Source of the DNA: JANMQK01 sp031370485
Lineage (GTDB): Bacteria; Acidobacteriota; Polarisedimenticolia; Gp22-AA2
DNA: 15,624 nt
Reading direction: 5' to 3'
Assembly: GCA_031370485.1 (NCBI GenBank)
Contig: JANMQK010000234.1
Location: 1-15,624 of the forward strand
A program made the position numbers and the translations under genes. This document shows positions 7,392 through 13,297 of this stretch, piece after piece (the first letter of the stretch is position 1; every line of letters begins with the position of its first letter). The notes under the pieces were generated by a model. That model saw only the letters and a list, made by a program, of their open reading frames with translations. It made no database searches and was not told the DNA's origin.

Positions 7392-8471
7392 TCAGTTCTT
7401 GCGCTCCAGCTCCTGGCCGATGATCTCGGCGAAGGAATTCACGTCCCTTGCCCCGACCATCATGATCCCGTTGATGAAGAAGGTGGGCGTGCCGGTCACG
7501 CCGTACTTCATACCGTCCTGGAAGTCCTTCTGGACCTCGTCCTTGTGCTTGCCGGCGTCGAGACAGGCCTTGAACTTGTCCTTGTCCATCCCGAGGCCGG
7601 CGGCCGTCGCCACGAGGTCGTCTTTCCCCAGTTTGGCCTGGTTGTTGAACATCGCGCCGTGCATCTCCCAGAATTTTCCCTGGTCCTTCGCGCAGCCGGC
7701 CCCGATTGCCGCATTCTCGGCGTTTGGATGGAAGCTCAGGGGGTAGTCGCGGTACACGAAACGCACCTTGTCGCCGTACTTCTTCAGGACTTCCTGGACG
7801 GTGGTCTCGGCGCGGCTGCAGTAAGGGCACTGGTAGTCCGAGAACTCGACGATGGTGACCGGGGCATTATCCGGTCCCATCATCGGATCGTCGTCAAGCG
7901 ACACCTTGACGCGGGGGGGATCCATCATCACCTTGACGCCGTATTTTTCGCGCAGGCCCTTGAGGTAATCACGCTGCGCCTCGCCCATCTGCTGCGAGCG
8001 GAGCATGGCCGCGATCTGTGGCGTCACCTGCTCCTTGGTCTGGGTGCCGAACCGGGCCTTGTTCTGCTCGTAGAAGGCATCCACCTCGGCCTTCGGCGGT
8101 TCGGCCACCTTCGCGTTTACCTCGGTCTCGAGAAGCTTCTCGCGGGCGATCTTCTTCGCGGCGGCTTCCTTGTCCAGCAGCTGCTCGTTGATCAGCCCGT
8201 CCAGGGTCTGGCGCCTTATGTCGTACTCGTCCTGGCGGACCTTCATCAGGGCGCCGGCGGCCTTGGCGTCGAGCTCGTCAAAAGTGATGACCGTGTCGCC
8301 AATGACCGCAGCCTGGCCGTGGGAGCCCGAGGCCGTGGCGGCGGCGTCCTTCTTCCTGGCGCCCTTGTCACCCGCTTTGCCGGATTCCCCGGTCGCCGCG
8401 CCGCACGCAAAAGTCGCCGTGGCGCCAACGACCGCGGCTAAGATCAGGAAACGCTGAATGGGTCGCACCAT
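7392..8471 (-). CDS. DsbA-like thiol oxidoreductase with SurA-like N-terminal region
   Basis: A 359-residue exported protein. It begins with a signal peptide (MVRPIQRFLILAAVVGATATFACG); Cys23 may be lipidated, but TFAC is a poor lipobox. A Lys/Ala linker leads to about 55-175, which resemble the helical N-terminal part of SurA/PpiC chaperones (AVIGDTVITFDELDAK, LINEQLLDKEAAAK, VDAFYEQNKARF). Residues 185-357 are a DsbA-type thioredoxin fold: GPDNAPVTIVEFSDYQCPYC with the redox pair Cys215/Cys218, and the cis-Pro loop GTPTFFING (Pro329). Likely role: forming or isomerising disulfides in envelope proteins it also holds. ATG 8471 is preceded by a near-perfect Shine-Dalgarno (AAGGAGG, 5 bases upstream), which decides this start over the longer open frame reaching 8654. 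Cys260 and Cys303 may form a second pair, as in related DsbA-family proteins. Confidence 0.92.
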   Translation of the reverse strand: MVRPIQRFLILAAVVGATATFACGAATGESGKAGDKGARKKDAAATASGSHGQAAVIGDTVITFDELDAKAAGALMKVRQDEYDIRRQTLDGLINEQLLDKEAAAKKIAREKLLETEVNAKVAEPPKAEVDAFYEQNKARFGTQTKEQVTPQIAAMLRSQQMGEAQRDYLKGLREKYGVKVMMDPPRVKVSLDDDPMMGPDNAPVTIVEFSDYQCPYCSRAETTVQEVLKKYGDKVRFVYRDYPLSFHPNAENAAIGAGCAKDQGKFWEMHGAMFNNQAKLGKDDLVATAAGLGMDKDKFKACLDAGKHKDEVQKDFQDGMKYGVTGTPTFFINGIMMVGARDVNSFAEIIGQELERKN

Positions 8472-8574
8472 GAATCCTCCTTGACGCGCTCTTGAAACGG
8501 AGCCCGGACCCGCGCCGAGAGCCGCCCGTCGGGACCCTCCTGGACCCCGCCGGTCTGTCATTGCGAGAACGGGC

Positions 8575-8608
8575 ATTTTACACGAATTTCCCCGGGACGG
8601 GGTACAAT
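8575..8608. promoter_or_regulatory. Possible divergent promoters between the DsbA-like and zinc-protein genes
   Basis: The 181-base gap 8472-8652 contains TAAAAT on the minus strand (8580-8575), usable as -10 for the DsbA-like gene with a leader near 95 bases but without a clear -35. On the plus strand TTTACA (8577-8582, five of six to -35) and TACAAT (8603-8608, five of six to -10) are 20 bases apart, longer than ideal, and point at 8653. The GGTACAATGGG string is identical to the one before the DUF1684 gene at 1689-1698. Confidence 0.35.
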
Positions 8609-8652
8609 GGGCCCCTCCCGACACTATTTCAAACCAGGAGGATCGTGCGTTC

Positions 8653-9102
8653 ATGAAGTACCGTCAGCCGGGGTACCGGGACAGCGAGTACAAGGAAGAC
8701 AGAGAGAAGCGGAAGCAGGAGGACCGGGGCCCGCGGGAACCCCGCGAGCCCCGCGGCATGGCCCGCGAGGCTCGGCTGGTCAGGCGGTGCTTTCAATGCG
8801 GCCATCAGGAGGCCGGGGCCGAGGGCGTCGAACCGGGGGCGCTCTGCCCGACCTGCGGCGCGCCGGCGCATTGCTGCCGCAACTGCGTTCACTTCGATCC
8901 CGGGGCCCGGTACGAGTGCCGCGAGACGATACCCAAGCCGGTCCTCTCCAAGACCGGGGCCAACACGTGCGTCTCCTTCCGGCCCGAGACGGTTCTTGAT
9001 GCCACGGGCCGGAGGATCGCGACTCCCGCGCCCGCCCCCGAGAAGAACGGCGACGCCGGCAACGCGCGCGCCGCATTCGACGCGTTGTTCAAGAAGACCT
9101 AG
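8653..9102 (+). CDS. Small cysteine-rich zinc-binding protein of unknown function
   Basis: A 149-residue, probably cytoplasmic protein; I recognise the type as a conserved hypothetical but know no function. Residues 1-45 are highly charged and low-complexity (Lys/Arg/Glu/Pro). A zinc-ribbon-like pair follows, Cys46-x2-Cys49 and Cys65-x2-Cys68. Then a second cluster with Cys74, Cys75, Cys78, Cys89 and Cys106 sits in CRNCVHFDPGARYECRE and GANTCVSFRPE. Nine cysteines and several histidines suggest two metal sites. The C-terminal 40 residues are Ala/Pro-rich and end in AAFDALFKKT. ATG 8653 has AGGAGG at 8636-8641, 11 bases away, which is rather far; the next in-frame ATG (codon 36) has no ribosome site and would remove the basic tail, so I keep 8653. 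A nucleic-acid or ribosome-associated role is possible but is only inference. Confidence 0.82.
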   Translation: MKYRQPGYRDSEYKEDREKRKQEDRGPREPREPRGMAREARLVRRCFQCGHQEAGAEGVEPGALCPTCGAPAHCCRNCVHFDPGARYECRETIPKPVLSKTGANTCVSFRPETVLDATGRRIATPAPAPEKNGDAGNARAAFDALFKKT

Positions 9103-9118
9103 TCCCCCCTCGCCGCCC

Positions 9119-9135
9119 CCGGGGAAGCGTCCCGG
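9119..9135 (+). other. Short GC hairpin between zinc-protein and M48 genes
   Basis: CCGGGG at 9119-9124 can pair with TCCCGG at 9130-9135 around a five-base loop AAGCG. There is no T-run behind it, so it is not a canonical intrinsic terminator; it could weakly attenuate or be chance in GC-rich sequence. Confidence 0.3.
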
Positions 9136-9144
9136 AGCCCGTGG

Positions 9145-9150
9145 TAGGAT
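9145..9150 (+). promoter_or_regulatory. -10-like TAGGAT directly before the M48 gene
   Basis: TAGGAT ends 9 bases before the ATG at 9160. The spacer CGAAGGCTC contains AAGG, so the same stretch can be read as a short Shine-Dalgarno, and the promoter reading is uncertain. The motif plus spacer closely matches TAGGAT-AAAGGGCTT-ATG in front of the E1 gene at 15340. Confidence 0.3.
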
Positions 9151-9159
9151 CGAAGGCTC

Positions 9160-10476
9160 ATGGACAGGCTCACAAGACCGCATCCCCTCAGGAGCATTGT
9201 TTCCCTGGCGGCCCTCGCATGTTTTCTTGGCGCCGGGCCTCTTGCCTGCTTCGGCACCACGAACGTTCCGCCGGTGGGGGCGGAAGGATCCGCCTTCACC
9301 CCCGAGCGCGACGAGCAGCGCCTCTGGGATCGGGCGCGCGACGAGGAGCGCCAGCTCCGGACCAAGGTCGCCATCTACCAGGACCCGCTGCTCGACGACT
9401 ACCTGAACCAGGTCGCCCAGAGGCTGGTGCCGCCCCAGGCGAAAGGGACGGGGGCCTTGAAGGTCCGCGTCAGCACCATCAAGGACCCGACGCTCAATGC
9501 CTTCACCTATCCGACCGGGTCGATCTACATGCACACGGGGCTCCTGGCGCGGATGGAGAACGAGTCGCAGCTCGCCATGGTGCTGGGCCACGAAATCACG
9601 CACGCGACGGGGCGGCATGCCCTCGAGTACGAGCGCAGCGCCCGCAACAAGCAGCTGGGGTTCGGCATCGCCGCGCTCATCGGCAGCGTCGCGGTGGCCA
9701 ATGCGGCCGGCAACAAGGCCGAGCAGGGGGACATCAGCGGCGCCTACGTCCTCAACCAGGTCGGCAACATCATGGTCGGGCTCGGCCTGCAGCTCGCGTT
9801 TCTTGCCTCGGTGAACGGCTTCGGCCGTGAGCTCGAGCGCGAGGCCGACGAGGGGGGAATGCGCAACCTCGTCGCGGCCGGCTACGACCCTCGCGAGGCC
9901 CCGCGGGTCTTCGAGCTCCTCCAGGACGATCACGGCGACAAGTCGAAGATGGAGGTCTTCTTCTTCGGCAACCATCCCAGGCTTTCTGAGAGGATCGACA
10001 CCTCGAAAGAGCTGCTGAAAACCCGCTACAGCGGCGTCGCCGGCAGGGAGCCGCCGGGAGAGGGGCGCGAATTCCAGATGCGCACCCGCGTCCTGGTGCG
10101 CGACGACGCACTGCTCAACATCGAGGCCGGACGCTACGGCGTCGCGGAGAGCGAGATCAAGAAGGTCCTGGCCCTTACCCCGAAAGACCCGGTGGCCTTC
10201 TACCTGTATGGCCGGCTGCACGAGAAGCAGGCGTCCGAGGCGAGGGATTCCGGCCAAGCGGCCCGTCTCGAGGACAAGGCCCTGGCCATGTACGACGAGG
10301 CGTCGCGTCTCGACCCCCGCTACGCCGACCCCTACAAATCGATCGGCATCCTGCGCCACAAGGCGGGAAACAAGGCGGCGGCCCTGGCAGCCTTCCGTCG
10401 CTACCTCGAGCTCAAGCCGGACGCCCAGGACGCGCAGCAGATCAGGGACTACGTCCTCGAGATCGAGGCGGGTTGA
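9160..10476 (+). CDS. M48 metalloprotease with C-terminal TPRs (BepA-like)
   Basis: A 438-residue exported zinc protease resembling BepA/YfgC, which in Proteobacteria assembles or removes outer-membrane proteins such as LptD. Residues 1-30 are a signal peptide; Cys30 (PLAC) or Cys21 could be lipidated but neither lipobox is good. The M48 domain covers about 55-290, with HEITH at 144-148, third ligand Glu226 in ELEREAD, and NAFTYPTGSIYMHTGLL ahead of the active site. A hydrophobic segment at 165-182 and a second at about 200-218 lie between the zinc motifs, as in M48 enzymes. NHPRLSERID at 271-280 is the conserved BepA-type substrate-groove region. TPR-like helices fill 315-435 (ALLNIEAGRYGVAESEIKKV, YKSIGILRHKAGNKAAALAA). 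The next gene starts 4 bases after its stop, suggesting an operon. Confidence 0.93.
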   Translation: MDRLTRPHPLRSIVSLAALACFLGAGPLACFGTTNVPPVGAEGSAFTPERDEQRLWDRARDEERQLRTKVAIYQDPLLDDYLNQVAQRLVPPQAKGTGALKVRVSTIKDPTLNAFTYPTGSIYMHTGLLARMENESQLAMVLGHEITHATGRHALEYERSARNKQLGFGIAALIGSVAVANAAGNKAEQGDISGAYVLNQVGNIMVGLGLQLAFLASVNGFGRELEREADEGGMRNLVAAGYDPREAPRVFELLQDDHGDKSKMEVFFFGNHPRLSERIDTSKELLKTRYSGVAGREPPGEGREFQMRTRVLVRDDALLNIEAGRYGVAESEIKKVLALTPKDPVAFYLYGRLHEKQASEARDSGQAARLEDKALAMYDEASRLDPRYADPYKSIGILRHKAGNKAAALAAFRRYLELKPDAQDAQQIRDYVLEIEAG

Positions 10477-10480
10477 TTCC

Positions 10481-11263
10481 GTGGATCTGGGGCTTCGCGG
10501 GCAGGCCGTTCTTCTTGTCGGAGCAAGCCGTGGCATCGGCCTCGCGGCGGCGCGCGCATTCGCGGCCGAGGGGTGCCGCATCGCGATCATGGGGCGTGAT
10601 CCGGGGAACCTCCGGGCGGCAGCGCGCGAGATCGCGGCGGAGAGGACCGAAGTGGAAGCCGGGGTGCTGGCGCTCGCCGGCGACGCGACGCGCGAAGACG
10701 ATGCGGTGCGGGTCGTGCGGGAAGCGACGGAGCGCCTTGCCGCCATCGACGTCCTCGTCAACCTCGTGGGGGGGTCGCGTGGCGATGCCGGCATCGCCGC
10801 CCCCGACGCCGACTGGGACGCCGTTCTTGACGCGAACCTGCGCGCGGCGGTCCGGATGACGAGACTGGTGGCTCCCGGCATGCGCGAGCGGAAAAAAGGG
10901 GCCATCGTCAACGTGTCGTCGATTTTCGGCAGGGAGTGGGGCGGGGCCGTCTCCTACAACGCGGCGAAGGCGGCGCTGATCGCCTTCACCAAGATGTGCG
11001 CCCGCGACCTGGCTCCTCACGGCGTGCGGGTCAACAGCATCGCCCCCGGGTCGGTGCTCTTCCCGGGCGGATCGTGGGACCGCCGCCGGCGGTCCGATCC
11101 CGAAGGGATTGACGCGTTCGTGAAGCGGGAGCTGCCGCTCGGACGATTCGGACGCCCCGAGGAAGTCGCGGCGGCGATCGTCTTCGCGGCATCGCCCGCC
11201 GCCTCCCTCGTGATCGGCGCCTGCCTGAATGTGGATGGAGGGCAGAGCCGGTCGCTGTTCTAG
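10481..11263 (+). CDS. Short-chain dehydrogenase/reductase (SDR family)
   Basis: A 260-residue NAD(P)-dependent oxidoreductase, cytoplasmic. The classical SDR pattern is complete: dinucleotide-binding GASRGIG at 14-20, NLVGG at 94-98 in the place of NAG, Asn119, Ser146 in NVSSIFG, and the catalytic YNAAK (Tyr159, Lys163). The end VIGACLNVDGGQSRSLF matches the usual SDR C-terminus (xGxxxxVDGG). Arg38-Asp40 after the second strand (MGRD) favours NADPH. The FabG/3-oxoacyl reductase-like architecture does not reveal the substrate. It starts with GTG, 4 bases after the M48 stop, with only a distant GAGG as ribosome site, so translation probably relies on coupling. The next in-frame ATG lies at residue 37, past the cofactor motif, and is excluded. 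Confidence 0.9.
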   Translation: MDLGLRGQAVLLVGASRGIGLAAARAFAAEGCRIAIMGRDPGNLRAAAREIAAERTEVEAGVLALAGDATREDDAVRVVREATERLAAIDVLVNLVGGSRGDAGIAAPDADWDAVLDANLRAAVRMTRLVAPGMRERKKGAIVNVSSIFGREWGGAVSYNAAKAALIAFTKMCARDLAPHGVRVNSIAPGSVLFPGGSWDRRRRSDPEGIDAFVKRELPLGRFGRPEEVAAAIVFAASPAASLVIGACLNVDGGQSRSLF

Positions 11264-11314
11264 CCTCCCATGATGACTCGAACGCGCTTCCGAGGCGCAC
11301 GACCCGGAGATGCC

Positions 11315-11905
11315 ATGAACCGATTATCCCTCAGGCGAGGTCTTCTCCAGGCCGCGGAGCAGGTCGCCGCGATGGCGGCGCTGGCCTGCGCCGCAGCATT
11401 TTTCGGCTGCGGCGCGCCCTCAGGACGGGCGGCGGGGGATGGCCCCCCGGCCGCCGCAAGCGGCATGGCGGCCGCGCCGGTGAGCTTCGCCGACGTCGCC
11501 GGCATCCACGCCGAGGTTTCGCGGCACCGGGGCCGCCCGGTGGTTCTCAACTTCTGGGCGACCTGGTGCGGCCCGTGCGTCGAGGAACTGCCGGACCTCG
11601 CCGTCCTGGCGCGCGACTTCGCGGGGCCGGGGCCCGACTTCATCGGCGTGTCGCTCGACGGCTGGGTCTTCGGGTCGGACAGCGAGGCGGAGGACAAGGT
11701 CCGGGCGATGCTCAAGGATTCGGGCGTGGCCTACGTCAACCTGATCTACCGCGGCGACCAGGACACGCTGCTCGAGGGGTTCAAGCTCCCGGGCCCGATT
11801 CCCTATTCCGTGCTCTACGACCGCGCCGGGCGCGAGGTCAAGTCCTGGGCCGGACGGGTGAGCACGGCCGAGCTTCGCAAAGAGATCGCGCGCCTGCCTT
11901 CCTAG
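11315..11905 (+). CDS. TlpA/ResA-like thioredoxin, membrane- or envelope-exported
   Basis: A 196-residue thiol-disulfide reductase-type protein. The N-terminus carries a hydrophobic export signal (about residues 11-31) ending FFGC, where Cys32 may be lipidated although the box is imperfect. An Ala/Gly linker leads to the thioredoxin fold at about 56-196: VVLNFWATWCGPCVEELPDL with active Cys85 and Cys88, then a TlpA-type insertion (VFGSDSEAEDKVRAML) and the cis-Pro region IPYSVLYDRAGREV. Such proteins reduce disulfides in the periplasm, for example in cytochrome c maturation or to recycle DsbC-like isomerases. ATG 11315 was chosen over an in-frame ATG at 11270 because GGAG lies 6 bases before it and the signal peptide starts there. 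It is 51 bases downstream of the SDR gene on the same strand and converges with the kinase-phosphatase gene. Confidence 0.9.
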   Translation: MNRLSLRRGLLQAAEQVAAMAALACAAAFFGCGAPSGRAAGDGPPAAASGMAAAPVSFADVAGIHAEVSRHRGRPVVLNFWATWCGPCVEELPDLAVLARDFAGPGPDFIGVSLDGWVFGSDSEAEDKVRAMLKDSGVAYVNLIYRGDQDTLLEGFKLPGPIPYSVLYDRAGREVKSWAGRVSTAELRKEIARLPS

Positions 11906-11917
11906 GCCGCGGACGGA

Positions 11918-13264
11918 TCATCCCTGCAGGACCGGCTCGGCCCGCGTCTCCGCGCGAATTCCGACGCCCCGCAGCCGCAGGGCCTTCCGCGACGATTCGT
12001 AATAGACCCGCCGCGCCGGGACACCCAGGATCGTCATCTCGGGGTAGCGCAGGGCGGTGAGACTGCCGCCGTAGACGCAGCCGGTGTCGATGTTCACGGT
12101 GTTGCCGATCCACTCCGGCTCGGGCACCGGCGTGTGGCCGTAGACCACGAGCGCCCGGCCGGCGTAGGCGGTGGCCCATTTCACCCGCACCGGCAGCCCG
12201 TACCGATCGACGGCGCCGGTCGTCTCTCCGTGCACGGCGAAGCGGCCGACTTCCTCGGAATCGCGGCCGACATGCTCGGTCTTCAGCCCGGCGTGGGCGA
12301 CCGCGAGGCGGCCCCGGTCGAGCACCAGGTGGCGCGGCAGACCCTCGACGAACTCACCGAACTCCCGGGCGAAGAGACGCCGCCGCGACGTTGGCAGCGC
12401 CTCGATCTCGCGTACCGACCTGCGCTGCCCGGGGCCATCGGGCGCTTTCCTTTCCTGCAGGCATCGGACAAGCGACACATCGTGGTTCCCCGGAACGCAC
12501 AGCGCCGCCCCCGCGGCGACCATGCGCATGACCGTCCGCGCCGCCGCGATGACCCGCGGCCCGCGGTCCACGAGGTCCCCCAGAAGCACCGCGCGGCGTC
12601 CCTCCGGATGCCGGAAGGCTCCGCCGGGCGTGGCGCGGCGGTAGCCGAGATGCTTCAGCAGGAGGCTCAGCTCGTGGGCGCAACCGTGGACGTCCCCGAT
12701 GATGTCGAAGGGGCCCTTCTCCGCCGTGCGGTCGCAGGCGGGGGGGACCTGGATCAGGCGCGCCCGGGCCGCGTCCGCCGGGCGGCGCAGCGCGTGCACC
12801 ACGGTGAACCCTTCGGCGCCGAGCCGAATCAGGCCCGCCCGCAGCCGGCGGGCCTGGCGTGCGATCACGGCGCGGCCCACCCCGCGGTCGGGACGCCCGA
12901 GGTCGTGCCGGACGCAGTCGCGCAGCGGCAGGTCGAGCACGACCGCCACGGCGGGCAGGTGATGCCTCCTGGCTATCTCCAGGAGATACTGCCGTTCCCT
13001 CGGCTGCACGCTGGTCGCGTCGAACACGGTCAGGAGGTTCCGCCTCAAGCGCTCCTCGGCGATCCAGCGGGCCAGCGAGAAGGCGGAGGCCGAGACGGTC
13101 TGGTCCGCGGGGTCGTCGGCCAGCATGGCGCGGCAGGAGTCGGAACTGACGATTTGCGTGGGGAGGAAATTGCGCCGGCAGAACGAGGTCTTTCCCGAGC
13201 CGGCAACGCCGATCATCACCACCAGGGACGGCGAAGGGATGGCGATGGATCGGCCACGGGCCAT
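11918..13264 (-). CDS. Polynucleotide kinase-phosphatase (Pnkp type, no ligase domain)
   Basis: A 448-residue cytoplasmic protein with two catalytic halves. Residues 12-175 are a P-loop kinase of the polynucleotide 5'-kinase type: GVAGSGKT at 19-26, SSDSCR with Asp42 and Arg45, FDAT at 81-84, and the lid GRPDRGVGRAVIARQ. Residues 185-425 are a calcineurin-like metallophosphatase: GDVHG (Asp191, His193), GDLVDRG (Asp230), GNHD (Asn260, His261), AHAG (His324), GHTP (His377), and the Pnkp-like NIDTGCVYGGSLTALRYPE. Together they would heal RNA ends, adding 5'-phosphate and removing 2',3'-cyclic or 3'-phosphate. Clostridium thermocellum Pnkp continues with a ligase and works with Hen1; neither is present here. 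ATG 13264 is preceded by GGAG; a TTG at 13276 is a weaker start. It lies 33 bases after the E1 stop on the same strand. A DNA-directed or nucleotide-directed role is also possible. Confidence 0.9.
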   Translation of the reverse strand: MARGRSIAIPSPSLVVMIGVAGSGKTSFCRRNFLPTQIVSSDSCRAMLADDPADQTVSASAFSLARWIAEERLRRNLLTVFDATSVQPRERQYLLEIARRHHLPAVAVVLDLPLRDCVRHDLGRPDRGVGRAVIARQARRLRAGLIRLGAEGFTVVHALRRPADAARARLIQVPPACDRTAEKGPFDIIGDVHGCAHELSLLLKHLGYRRATPGGAFRHPEGRRAVLLGDLVDRGPRVIAAARTVMRMVAAGAALCVPGNHDVSLVRCLQERKAPDGPGQRRSVREIEALPTSRRRLFAREFGEFVEGLPRHLVLDRGRLAVAHAGLKTEHVGRDSEEVGRFAVHGETTGAVDRYGLPVRVKWATAYAGRALVVYGHTPVPEPEWIGNTVNIDTGCVYGGSLTALRYPEMTILGVPARRVYYESSRKALRLRGVGIRAETRAEPVLQG

Positions 13265-13297
13265 CGCGGGCTCCAATGAATGCAGGAGACTCCGGAC

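Noticed and set aside
7317..8441. Plus-strand 374-codon open frame
   Set aside because: It is antisense to the DsbA-like gene, which has a CPYC motif and a strong ribosome site.
8472..8654. 61-codon N-terminal extension of the DsbA-like protein
   Set aside because: The signal peptide and AAGGAGG ribosome site place the start at 8471; the extension crosses the intergenic promoter region.
8645..8656. Three-codon mini-frame GTG-CGT-TCA-TGA overlapping the zinc-protein ATG
   Set aside because: It sits only 3 bases from the AGGAGG and is too short to judge; likely chance, although it would explain the long spacing to the ATG.
9119..9135. Intrinsic terminator between zinc-protein and M48 genes
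   Set aside because: A short stem exists but there is no T-run; listed only as a hairpin.
8629..10911. A 760-codon minus-strand open frame
   Set aside because: It lies opposite the zinc protein, M48 protease and SDR genes, whose motifs are unambiguous; composition is that of a GC-rich antisense shadow.
13265..13276. TTG start four codons upstream for the kinase-phosphatase
   Set aside because: The ATG at 13264 has GGAG at good spacing, and TTG has no ribosome site.
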